DNA of 64,000 bases from Arthrobacter sp. ZGTC131 (GTDB lineage: Bacteria; Actinomycetota; Actinomycetes; Actinomycetales; Micrococcaceae), in the NCBI RefSeq assembly GCF_002929275.1, contig NZ_PJIK01000005.1, positions 62,001 through 126,000 of the forward strand. The letters run 5' to 3'. A program made the position numbers and the translations under genes. Positions 50,081 to 58,237 of the stretch are shown here, piece by piece; the stretch's first letter is position 1; each line of letters opens with the position of its first letter. The notes beneath the pieces are model-generated. The model did not search any database. It saw nothing but the letters and a program-made list of their open reading frames with translations, and was not told the DNA's origin.

Positions 50081-50494
50081 TCAGCCTTGCCGCCGGGATC
50101 GCCGCAGCCGGAGCAGGCCGGCGACGAGAAGGCGGTAGCCGAGGAGAAAAACGGCGAGGCTCAGAAGAGCCACGATGATGAACGGCAGCACCACAGCCTG
50201 GCCAGTCGACGCGCGGAGCAGCATCCCGATGCCCACGGCGCCGAGCCACACCGCAACGCCGGCCGGCCACAGCGCCAGGGGGCGGCGCCACAGCCGCAGC
50301 AGGAGCCAGGCAGCGGCCGCGCCGGCCAGGAACGGCCAGGCGGTGAGCAGGACCCCCGCCACGGGTTCTCCCCGGGAATGGGCGTCCCGGCCGATGGCGG
50401 CGAACGTCAGGATGAGCACCGTGTCTGCGGCCGCCGTTGCTGCAATGAGTCGGGGAGTGGACCGCAGGGTCGCGGGTTCTTCTGTGGAGCGCAT
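50081..50494 (-). CDS. DUF3054 membrane protein
   Basis: 137-residue protein with four hydrophobic helices (roughly residues 18-36, 52-70, 74-97 and 105-125) and a basic C-terminus RLRRSRRQG. Family function unknown. ATG 50494 follows GGAGG by only 1 nt and a TAGGCT box by 7 nt, suggesting a leaderless message. The frame extends to 50614, but this would overlap the divergent VOC gene. Confidence 0.78.
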   Translation of the reverse strand: MRSTEEPATLRSTPRLIAATAAADTVLILTFAAIGRDAHSRGEPVAGVLLTAWPFLAGAAAAWLLLRLWRRPLALWPAGVAVWLGAVGIGMLLRASTGQAVVLPFIIVALLSLAVFLLGYRLLVAGLLRLRRSRRQG

Positions 50495-50603
50495 GCCTCC
50501 GAGCCTATCGGTTTCGGGCGCCGCGTTGGCCGCTGTTGCCTCGGCCGGGAAAATCGCCGACGATGCTCGCAGGACCCGTGCAACGCCCAGCGAAGGAGGA
50601 CCA

Positions 50604-50987
50604 GTGAGAGTCATACAGGTCGCACAGCGCGCCGAGAACCTTGACCGGGCGGCGGAGTTCTATTCGGCCCTGCTGGGAACCCGGCCGCTGGCTGTCTACG
50701 ATCCGCCGGGACTGCTCTTCTTCAACCTCGACGGCGTCCGCCTCCTGCTCGAGAAGGGAGCTCCGCCGTCGCTGATCTACCTGGACGTCCCGGATGTCCG
50801 GCGGCTCATGGACGAACTTGAGGCCAGGGGAGTCGCTGTGGTCGCCGCGCCGCAGGTGATCTTCCGCCACGAGGATTCGAGGCTGGGCCCCGCGGGAACG
50901 GACGAATGGATGGGTTTCATCAAGGACAGCGAAGGCAACACGGTGGGACTGGTCAGCCAGCTGCCGGCCGGCGAGCCGCCGGGATAG
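50604..50987 (+). CDS. VOC family (glyoxalase-like) protein
   Basis: 127-residue single vicinal-oxygen-chelate domain: the N-terminal beta-strand RVIQVAQRAENLDRAAEFY, FFNLDGVRLLLEKG, and a C-terminal KDSEGNTVGLVSQ that usually carries the last metal ligand region. Metal ligands are not all apparent, and the substrate is unknown. The start is GTG 50604 behind a strong AAGGAGGA. Divergent to the DUF3054 gene. Confidence 0.85.
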   Translation: MRVIQVAQRAENLDRAAEFYSALLGTRPLAVYDPPGLLFFNLDGVRLLLEKGAPPSLIYLDVPDVRRLMDELEARGVAVVAAPQVIFRHEDSRLGPAGTDEWMGFIKDSEGNTVGLVSQLPAGEPPG

Positions 50988-50995
50988 CGTAACCG

Positions 50996-51631
50996 TCAGG
51001 CGGCCTTGCTGGTGGCGATCTTTGCGGCGAAGGCCAGAAGGACGACGCCGGCAATCCGGTCCGTCGCTTTCGACACGGTGTCCGACTGGAGCCAGCGCCG
51101 CGCATGGTGGGTGGCAAGAATGATGAGTGCGAACCAAGCCATTCCTTCGACGCTGTGGACCAGCGGCAGCAGGAGGCCCATCAGGAGCGGAGAGGCGTCC
51201 GGCGGCAGGAACTGCGGAATCATCGCCATGTAGAAAACGCCCACCTTGGGGTTCAGCAGGCTGGTGGTGATGCCCGACAGCCATGCAGAGCGAGCACTGC
51301 CCTGCCGGACCGAGACTGCTGTGTCGCCGACCGTGCCGGGACGGAAGCTGCGCACGATCATGCTGATGGCCAGCCAGGCCATGTAGCAGGCGCCGGCTAC
51401 CTTCAGCGCCGTGAAAGCCGTTTCGGAGGCTGCCAGCAAGGCGGACGCACCCAGTGCTGCGGCGACTCCCCAGAGCACGGTGCCGGTGCAGATGCCCGCG
51501 GCGGTGGCAAACGCCCTTCCGTGGCCCCGGCTGATCGCCGTTTGCAGAACCAGAACGGTGTCCATCCCCGGAATCACGGTCAGGAGGGCAGCGACGAGCG
51601 CGTACTGAAGGACTGCTTCGGAGATGGCCAT
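50996..51631 (-). CDS. LysE/RhtB family amino-acid exporter
   Basis: 211-residue polytopic inner-membrane exporter with six predicted helices. LysE signature pieces are VIPGMDTVLVLQTAISRG and LSGITTSLLNPKVGVFYMA. It likely exports an amino acid or related small molecule; the substrate is not readable from sequence. ATG 51631 has no ribosome site, but TAGCAT lies 5 nt upstream (leaderless candidate). Convergent with the preceding VOC gene. Confidence 0.88.
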   Translation of the reverse strand: MAISEAVLQYALVAALLTVIPGMDTVLVLQTAISRGHGRAFATAAGICTGTVLWGVAAALGASALLAASETAFTALKVAGACYMAWLAISMIVRSFRPGTVGDTAVSVRQGSARSAWLSGITTSLLNPKVGVFYMAMIPQFLPPDASPLLMGLLLPLVHSVEGMAWFALIILATHHARRWLQSDTVSKATDRIAGVVLLAFAAKIATSKAA

Positions 51632-51779
51632 GATCGATGCTAAATGCAGCACGGCGGCGGACCACAAATCGCCCGTGCCCCTACCGTTGTCTCCGCGCCG
51701 GCAGGGGGATACGCTCAAGCCGCAACGGATCGGGGCCATCGGCGTTCGGTCCCGTCGATCTCAGGGAATGGACATCAGC

Positions 51780-52253
51780 ATGCAGAAGATCACAGCCTGT
51801 CTTTGGTTCGACACCGAGGCCGAGGAAGCCGCCGAGTATTACGTGTCAGTGTTCGACAACGCCAAAATCAAGAATGTCTCGCGCTACGGCGAAGGCGGAC
51901 CCGGCCCCGTAGGCCAGGCCGTCGTCGTCGAATTCGACATCGAGGGTCAGGCGTTCCAGGCGCTGAATGGGGGACCGGCGTTCTCATTCACCGAAGCGGT
52001 CTCGTTCGTGATGGACTGCGCCTCGCAGGATGAAGTCGACCGGTACTGGAACGCACTGACCGACGGCGGGACCGAGAGCCAGTGCGGCTGGCTCAAGGAC
52101 AGGTACGGGGTTTCGTGGCAGATCGTGCCGTCGGTGCTCGGCCAGCTCATCGGCGGGCCGGATCCCGCAGGATCCCAGCGCGCCGTCCAAGCCATGTTGG
52201 GCATGCGGAAGCTCGACATCGCCGAACTTCAAAAGGCGTACGACGGCGGCTAG
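51780..52253 (+). CDS. VOC family protein, PhnB-like
   Basis: 157-residue protein of the 3-demethylubiquinone-methyltransferase-like / PhnB glyoxalase fold group. It begins MQKITACLWFDTEAEEAAEY, followed by the FSFTEAVSFVMDCASQDEVDRYW and CGWLKDRYGVSWQIVP blocks typical of the family. True function unknown. ATG 51780 is chosen from the family N-terminus, though ATG 51768 is in frame and its AGGGA is too close. Confidence 0.87.
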   Translation: MQKITACLWFDTEAEEAAEYYVSVFDNAKIKNVSRYGEGGPGPVGQAVVVEFDIEGQAFQALNGGPAFSFTEAVSFVMDCASQDEVDRYWNALTDGGTESQCGWLKDRYGVSWQIVPSVLGQLIGGPDPAGSQRAVQAMLGMRKLDIAELQKAYDGG

Positions 52254-52258
52254 TCACC

Positions 52259-53194
52259 TCATGTTGTCCGGGACGCAATTGAAATCACTGCGCTGACGAA
52301 AGCTGGAAGGGCTGCAGCCGAAGCGGCAATAAGGACGCCTGCACCTGCCCAGGCTGGTAGGCGCGCCCTCCCGCGCGCGACCGCTGAGCCCACTGGAAAG
52401 ATCGTCATCCAGGTCAGGAGCACAAGGGCACCCAACCCCACGGCGACGGCCGCAGGCGGGAAGAGCACGAATCCCAGGAGCAGTGGGGCGTAGTATTTGG
52501 CTGTCCTGTCGGCCCACAGCGGTAGCCGCTCACTCCACCAGCCCGCAGCGGCCGCGGCGACGGCGCCGTGCAGGATCGAGAGGCCGGTGAACAGAGCGAC
52601 GGCGAGCCAGCCCGGTCCTACGATATTGAAGTCAATGTTGTCCGCACGCAGGGGATCGAGCAGTGCGCCAAGCCAGATGAGCAGGAGGACCCCAAGCAAG
52701 GGTCCCGCCAGCCGGCCGGCCGGCAGCCAACGGTGCAGGACAACGTACAGGATCGCGACGAGGTAACCGGCAGGCAGTCCGGCGAAGAAGAACAGGGCCA
52801 AAGACCCTTCAAGGGTTGGGAAGCCGACGTTGGCCTGGGCCTCCGTCAACCGGCCCTGAGCCGAGTCCGGCGAGGTCAATGCGAGGACTCTCATGATCAG
52901 CCGGCCGCCGGGCCACGCGGCCAGCAATGCGGAGGCCAGGGCCGCGAAGGTGGCAACGTTAGCCCACCAGAGATACTTCCGGAGCGCAGCAATCTTAGCG
53001 TCCGAGGGGTCCTCCGGCGCACCGCGGACCTCGCCCGGCGCTGGACCTGCAGAGTCCCGCGGGGGAGGCGGCCCGGCTTCAATGGAGGCAGAAGCGGGGG
53101 CGGGGTCCTTAAGCGGATGGCCTCCCCACCCGATCACCGCGAGGAGTCCGAGCAACAGCAAAAAGGTGCACCCGATCACTATTGCGAGCGCCAT
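52259..53194 (-). CDS. Hypothetical multipass membrane protein (311 aa)
   Basis: I do not recognise this family. One N-terminal helix (LAIVIGCTFLLLLGLLAVIG) is followed by a Pro/Ala/Ser-rich linker to about residue 65, then six or so hydrophobic helices with short charged loops. Codon use is as for neighbours. ATG 53194 is favoured over the TTG at 53200. It ends 6 nt beyond the stop of the PhnB-like gene on the other strand. Confidence 0.7.
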   Translation of the reverse strand: MALAIVIGCTFLLLLGLLAVIGWGGHPLKDPAPASASIEAGPPPPRDSAGPAPGEVRGAPEDPSDAKIAALRKYLWWANVATFAALASALLAAWPGGRLIMRVLALTSPDSAQGRLTEAQANVGFPTLEGSLALFFFAGLPAGYLVAILYVVLHRWLPAGRLAGPLLGVLLLIWLGALLDPLRADNIDFNIVGPGWLAVALFTGLSILHGAVAAAAAGWWSERLPLWADRTAKYYAPLLLGFVLFPPAAVAVGLGALVLLTWMTIFPVGSAVARGRARLPAWAGAGVLIAASAAALPAFVSAVISIASRTT

Positions 53195-53221
53195 GTGCAA
53201 ATCACCACCAAGGTAGTAGGG

Positions 53222-54901
53222 CTACGGCCTGCGGGCTGCCGCGGCGCTCCTCGGAGCCAGGGTCAGGGAAGCAACGCGTTTCAGCGTGGGGTGTTGCTGG
53301 TCGCCGTTGTCCACGACGCCTGTCTGCCACCAAAGCTTCAGACCCTCCGGTGCCACCTCAAGGCAGGCCAGGTTGTTGTGGAACCACGGGCCCCTGAGTC
53401 CCGACCAGCGAAACGGGGGGTCCGGGACGCGCGCCGAATGCGCGGCCAAGGCCCCCACCGGCGTGGCAAGGCCGTAGGACATGATGGCCGCGAAGGACCT
53501 CATGGTCCGCGGTAGCGGGTTGCGAATGGGGGAGCAGACAGCCTGCACGATCCGGCTTCCCGCAGCACGTTCCACTTCCGAAACGTAGGAGTAGTGGACG
53601 TCTCCGGCGAGGAAAATGACCGATTCGGGTGCGGTCCCGCGTTTGCCGTCGGCAACCTCGGTCACCATGTCCGCCACCTTCCGGAAGGTCTTCTCGAATG
53701 CGCCCCAGTGTTCAAGGTCCAGCGCCTGCCGCAGCTTCTCGCCGGCACTGGCAGCCAGCCTGCCCCATGCGCCTTCAGAAACGGCCTCGTTCCAGGATTC
53801 TACGTAGTGCAGGCCCATCGGCAATAGGAATGGCAGCGACGTCGCCACGATTACGTGGCGGAAGCCGCCCCGCATCCGGGCATCCAGCCAGGTCATCTCC
53901 GCCTCGTCAAGCAGGGCACGGTCGCCAGGCGCCAGGCTCCGGGCGGCACGGGAGTCCACCACTATCAATCGAGTGTCGCCGAAATCCCGGCAGAAGCTCC
54001 ACCGGTAGGATGTGGGTTCCTGGTCCGCCCGTTCGGCCAAGCGGTCCAGTTCCCCGCTCAGGTCGAGCTCGGCCTCGCCAGAGTGCCCGGCGATCTGCCG
54101 CCAGATAGGATCCTCCGCCCGTTCCCGCGGCGACAGGTTCCCCAGATGCTGGTAGACCCAATACGAGGCCAGCCCGGCGACGATCCGCTCATGCCACCAG
54201 GAGGTGGCTTCCATTTTCTTCCGCCAGCTCAGCGAGGCATTCCAGTCGTCGCGGATGTCGTGGTCGTCAAAGATCATGGCGCTGGGAAGGGTGGACAGCA
54301 GCCACCTGTTGGCCGGGTCGGACCAGGCCAGATGGTAGAGGTGGGAGTATTCCTCGTAGTCCTTGAGCTCCTTGCCCGGCTGGGCCTTGATGTCGCGGCG
54401 GGCGCGGATGAATTCCTGCATTTGCTCGCTGGTCAGGTCGGCGTACACCTGGTCCCCGAGGAAGGCCACCAGATCAGGCCATGCCTGGCCGTTGCCGGAG
54501 GCCATCTCCACCGCGAAAGCACGGAGCGAGTCGACGCCGTGGGACCGGTTGCCGGACTCGTCGTGCGGGACGCTCGTGCGGCAGGAGCCGTAGGCCATCC
54601 GAAGCGGCTTGCCCGGTTTCAGCGTCGCGATCACGGGCGGAGGGAACTCAGACATGGGTTCGGGCCAGACCCGCGCCCCGTTGACCTCGAGGGTGTAGGG
54701 CGTGACCGATCCTCCCGCCAGTCCGTCCACGGCCACCAGCGCGTAATGGTGGCCGTGCACTGCGAAGGTGGGGGCCTCCCACGTCCTGCCCCCGGCACGG
54801 ACCGCGACCCGGGCAGCTCCCTGGGTCTCCACCCAGATACTCGCTGAGGTTTCATCCACGTACCGCATCATCGGGCCGAGCACTAGGAGCGAGGTCGTCA
54901 T
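53222..54901 (-). CDS. PhoD-like alkaline phosphatase/phosphodiesterase
   Basis: 559-residue metallophosphoesterase of the alkaline phosphatase D family. An N-terminal fibronectin-like domain (residues about 1-95) precedes the catalytic PhoD domain with GDQVYAD, FDDHDIRDDW and GDVHYSY metal-binding blocks. There is no Tat or Sec signal peptide at the N-terminus, unlike secreted PhoD, so it may be cytosolic. It lies next to other phosphorus-related genes (phosphonate remnant and a metallophosphoesterase). The start is ATG 54901. Confidence 0.87.
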   Translation of the reverse strand: MTTSLLVLGPMMRYVDETSASIWVETQGAARVAVRAGGRTWEAPTFAVHGHHYALVAVDGLAGGSVTPYTLEVNGARVWPEPMSEFPPPVIATLKPGKPLRMAYGSCRTSVPHDESGNRSHGVDSLRAFAVEMASGNGQAWPDLVAFLGDQVYADLTSEQMQEFIRARRDIKAQPGKELKDYEEYSHLYHLAWSDPANRWLLSTLPSAMIFDDHDIRDDWNASLSWRKKMEATSWWHERIVAGLASYWVYQHLGNLSPRERAEDPIWRQIAGHSGEAELDLSGELDRLAERADQEPTSYRWSFCRDFGDTRLIVVDSRAARSLAPGDRALLDEAEMTWLDARMRGGFRHVIVATSLPFLLPMGLHYVESWNEAVSEGAWGRLAASAGEKLRQALDLEHWGAFEKTFRKVADMVTEVADGKRGTAPESVIFLAGDVHYSYVSEVERAAGSRIVQAVCSPIRNPLPRTMRSFAAIMSYGLATPVGALAAHSARVPDPPFRWSGLRGPWFHNNLACLEVAPEGLKLWWQTGVVDNGDQQHPTLKRVASLTLAPRSAAAARRP

Positions 54902-54992
54902 GGTTCAGTTGTACCTTCTCGCGTGGGGTGCTGCTATGGCTCGGCGGCAAAGTCCTGCTCGAGTACTCACTCATGTGCTCCTCAGAAAGAGC

Positions 54993-55388
54993 TCAGGCCG
55001 AGAGCCTGCGCCGAATCAGGGCTGACGCCTGGTCAACAACGACGATGAGGATGAGCACCACGATCATGTGCGTGAGCATCTGGTCGAACTGTAACGACTT
55101 GATGGCCTGGTTGATGAGGAGCCCCACTCCGCCGGCGCCGACGAGGCCCAAGACGAGCGAGGACCTGACATTCACGTCGAACCGGTAGAGAAGCAGGCCC
55201 ACGAACTGGGGGACAACCAGGGGAATGCTCGCATGGAAGGTCTGTTGCAGCTTGGTGGCACCGGCAGAGGCGAGGGCCTGGACAGGGCCCTGGTCGCTTT
55301 CCTCCATGGCTTCGGCCCAGAGCTTTCCCATGACGCCCGTGTTGTGGCAGATCAGGGCGAGCACTCCAGCGAACGGACCCAGGCCCAC
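54993..55388 (-). pseudogene. phnE: Truncated phosphonate ABC transporter permease (PhnE C-terminus)
   Basis: The last ~132 codons of a PhnE-type permease: VGLGPFAGVLALICHN, the cytoplasmic coupling loop EESDQGPVQALASAG, YRFDVNVRSSLVLGLVGAGG and two terminal helices. The first half, with the start codon and the N-terminal helices, is gone. At 55389 the sequence switches abruptly to the coding strand of a different gene. The open frame continues upstream only as the antisense of that gene. Confidence 0.82.
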
Positions 55389-55874
55389 ACGTATGTCCGC
55401 TTCCAGGAAATTCTGGCAGCCCTGTATGCAGCGAATGCACCGGTGGCCCTTGAGGGCGTGGAGGATGCCTTGCGGGCGCTGAAGTCCAGAGGCATCAAAG
55501 TGGCACTGACCACCGGTTTTTCCAAGGATGTCGCAGAGCCGCTGTTGGCCACGCTGGGCTGGCGGGTCGGCGACGGTGAACTGCTGGACGCCGTCGTGAC
55601 CTCCGATGAGGTTCCCCGCGGCCGCCCCGCACCGTACATGATCCACCGAGCAATGGAACGCATCGGCGTCACGGATGTCGCGGCCGTTCTGGCCGCAGGC
55701 GACACCGCCAACGACCTGCAGGCTGCCGCGAACGCGGGCGTGACCGGCGTCGGAGTCCTTACTGGCAAACTCGGTGCAGAGGAACTGCGCCGATACCCCC
55801 ATCACTCGATTCGTGAGGGAGTACGGCACCTCCCAGGCCTGGTGGGTGCGATCGGCAGTCCGGCAGGATCGTAG
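55389..55874 (+). pseudogene. Truncated phosphonatase-like HAD hydrolase (C-terminal part)
   Basis: C-terminal ~160 codons of a phosphonoacetaldehyde-hydrolase-like (PhnX-like) HAD enzyme: TTGFSKDV (motif II), DEVPRGRPAPYM, and AAGDTANDLQAAANAGV (motif IV). The catalytic N-terminal DxDxT motif and start codon are missing. The intact copy would have begun upstream, but that sequence is replaced by the truncated phnE on the opposite strand. Probably not functional. Confidence 0.82.
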
Positions 55875-56061
55875 CGGTCGCTCCGGAGAATTGGTGGCCG
55901 CGGGAGTCTTGGCGCCGTGAGGCGGGGGCCACGACGCTGTGGCGCCCCGGACAACAATAGTCGAAAATGTGACCCGGGCAACACCTCGAGGGGCTGAGCC
56001 CGGACGAAGCGGTATGCCCGTAGGGGTGTACGTGTACCTTCCGGCGCAAATTATCGGTGTG

Positions 56062-56505
56062 TTAATCCCCGGTGAGGTGGCGATTCCGCGCCTCGATTAG
56101 CTCCCGGAGATAGCGCGCCAGGACCAGCTTCTCGACCAGACGCCCGATGGGTCCGAACGGTGCCGCGAACTCAATCCGGTCAACCATCGTAGTTCCGCCT
56201 GAATCCTGATTGAACTCATGGACATGCCGGAAGCTCCGGAACGGACCCATGACCTGCTCATCCACGAAATAGTCTGGCTCCTCCATCCGTGTGATCCGGC
56301 TCGTCATTCGAAGCGGAATGCCGAAGTGCCAGGCCCGCCACGTCACTTCCTCTCCCAGGGAGATGAGACCGGACGTGACTCCTGCTACAGCCTCTTCACG
56401 AGACTGCGCCATGGACACCTTGTGGGCGTCGATACTGCGGGCAAGATCAAAGAGCTCCGATTTGGGCATGCTTGTCCGCGTTGTGCATTCAAAGTAAACG
56501 GCCAT
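56062..56505 (-). CDS. SRPBCC family protein
   Basis: 147-residue START/SRPBCC-fold protein (MAVYFECTTRTSMPKSELFDL, then VTWRAWHFGIPLRMTSRI, VMGPFRSFRHVHEFNQDSGGTTM, LVEKLVLARYLRELIEARN). It likely binds a hydrophobic ligand; function unknown. The start is ATG 56505. It stands between the phosphonate scar and a 440-bp non-coding region. Confidence 0.83.
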   Translation of the reverse strand: MAVYFECTTRTSMPKSELFDLARSIDAHKVSMAQSREEAVAGVTSGLISLGEEVTWRAWHFGIPLRMTSRITRMEEPDYFVDEQVMGPFRSFRHVHEFNQDSGGTTMVDRIEFAAPFGPIGRLVEKLVLARYLRELIEARNRHLTGD

Positions 56506-56947
56506 CGTCAGAGTATGTCAGCAGGCCGTCATGCAAGGTGCCCGCCGGGGGAGTCAACGAGTGGTACCTCGCTTAGATGCCGGCTCAAGTTTCGCCAAGG
56601 TCTGCCCAACGCAAGGAAAACTTCTCCAGCCCCGGGCAGGGCGCCTCGAACCACTCCCATGCCCGGGGTTCGCCCCGCGAGAAAACTATCCAGCCCCGGG
56701 CGTGGGCGCCTCGAACCGTAATCGAAGATGACATCGAAATTCTGATGAGCCTCTATTTGGCACGCAGGTGAATTGGCAGAAGCATGTTCACGCAAGTATT
56801 CGCATCGCGATGCCTGTCATGGCATCGCACTAACGATGCATTGGCCGGATTTGGAATTAATAGTCAGCTGCATCCACGGGGAGAAGGATGTTCGTCCTTC
56901 TTGATCACCCGGTTTGGCGGACCGCGGTGCCATTTCTCTCGAGGCCA
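56506..56947. other. Intergenic region with direct repeats and hairpin
   Basis: 442 bp with no gene supported on either strand. It holds a 37-bp imperfect direct repeat (listed separately) and a GCGATGCC (56807-56814) / GGCATCGC (56821-56828) inverted repeat with a 6-nt loop. Confidence 0.6.
56616..56717. repeat. 37-bp direct repeat pair
   Basis: Copies at 56616-56652 and 56681-56717, both GAAAACT(T/A)...CCAGCCCCGGGC...GGGCGCCTCGAACC, with only a few differences. The spacer is 28 bp and rich in C/G. Could be a remnant mobile-element boundary or replication-slippage product. Confidence 0.65.
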
Positions 56948-57811
56948 CTAGGAGTACTTCAGACTCATTATGAGGGCCTTGAGCTGTGCGTACTGTGCCG
57001 TGGCCATCCACGCTTTTGCCGCCTGTCGGCTCGGGAATGCCGACTTGGGGCTCGGATACGGCGTCTGGTTGAAGATGACCCAGTTCTGCGCGCCGCCATT
57101 TCCCATTCTGAGTAAGGTGCAGTGCGACCCGACGTCACCCTCTTGCAGGTTGCGGGGGTGCATGACCGCCATGACGTACCAGTCGTCACCGACGACGTTT
57201 TCCACGATAAATCCGAACATGGGCGTGGTGCCATCAACTTCACGCATTCCTGGGACAGCTGCTCTATCGAGCACTGTGCGGTTGGCCGGTCCTGCCGCGC
57301 AGCCGATGCCGTCGGCGCCGCTTGCGACGCTGAAGAGGTCGGCGCCGGTTCCGTCCGAGACGATAGCGTTCAGGGGCTGCCACGGAGGCCCCTCCCGGCC
57401 CGGGCCCCGTTCGGTTCTGACGGACCAGGCGGCCGGGTAGGAGAAGGAAATGTGCCCATCGGGGAACGTGAAGGACTTCACTGTCGGCTGGACCGGCTCG
57501 ACCGGCTGGGCGGGAATCTTAGGAGCCGGCGCAGTAGTTACGGCAGGTGGTGTCTGTGCCGGCTGGGTCGCCGTGGCTTGCTGTGCGGGAACCTCAGGAG
57601 ACGAGGCAACGGTCGTGGCAGGCGATGTGGGAGTGGCGGTAGTGGTGGCAAAGGCCGTGGGCGCCGATGGCGCAGCAGCGCTCAGGCTGGGGGCCGCGCT
57701 TTCCGCAGTCGCATTCTCTGCCGGTTGAGGTCCGCAGGCTGAAAGGATAAGGCTGATAGAAAGACCGGCCACAGTCATTGCACCATAAATCCCAAAGCGG
57801 TTGAAACTCAT
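56948..57811 (-). CDS. Secreted lipoprotein with Pro/Ala/Thr linker
   Basis: 287-residue lipoprotein. Signal peptide with lipobox LSAC (near residue 25), then an unusually long low-complexity Ala/Thr/Pro/Ser linker (about residues 30-110), then a globular domain (FPDGHISFSYPAAWSVRTER, resembling PsbP/Mog1-like folds) containing two Cys that could form a disulfide. Function unknown. ATG 57811 is preferred, with GAGGGA upstream, and the in-frame 57862 start is less likely. Confidence 0.78.
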   Translation of the reverse strand: MSFNRFGIYGAMTVAGLSISLILSACGPQPAENATAESAAPSLSAAAPSAPTAFATTTATPTSPATTVASSPEVPAQQATATQPAQTPPAVTTAPAPKIPAQPVEPVQPTVKSFTFPDGHISFSYPAAWSVRTERGPGREGPPWQPLNAIVSDGTGADLFSVASGADGIGCAAGPANRTVLDRAAVPGMREVDGTTPMFGFIVENVVGDDWYVMAVMHPRNLQEGDVGSHCTLLRMGNGGAQNWVIFNQTPYPSPKSAFPSRQAAKAWMATAQYAQLKALIMSLKYS

Positions 57812-58237
57812 CTTCTGGAATCCCTCTGAAAGCGCTTGAAAGCGCGGTGTCTGCTCCCTCAACCACAGATCGCGGCCGGCGGCATTAGTTCAAAGAATAG
57901 ATGGGAATATATGTCCTGTCCCCATTTTTTGGCGGCCGGAGCGTAACTGATAAATAACGAAATTTTCAGACGGCGGAAGATGGTCTTAGAGGCCCTTTTT
58001 CTCTACATCTGGCGCCGGAGAGGCCCCTCCCCGCGGCCGCGCTGGAAGACCCATGGTCCTCCAGAACGCCGTCCTGGCGTGCAAAGCAACCATGCGGGCT
58101 ACGGAGAAAAAATGTCTACAGATGCTGAGAGTTCCGAATCTGCAACCTCGCTGTGCCGCTCGGGTAAGAGGGGCCAGCCGCCCGATGGTGGGTGGCAGCG
58201 TTACGCAGCCACCCACCATCGGATACTAGGACGAGGG
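57812..58237. other. Intergenic region, AT-rich
   Basis: Upstream part contains an AT-rich patch near 57890-57970 (TGGGAATATATG, TGATAAATAACGAAATTTT), unlike the rest of the window, probably the lipoprotein promoter. The distal part holds the terminator of the next gene. No gene supported. Confidence 0.5.
58182..58222 (-). terminator. Metallophosphoesterase terminator
   Basis: 15-bp stem CCGATGGTGGGTGGC / GCCACCCACCATCGG, and the 11-nt loop itself contains GCG-TTA-CGC. It lies 15 nt past the stop of the minus-strand phosphoesterase gene. Confidence 0.82.
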
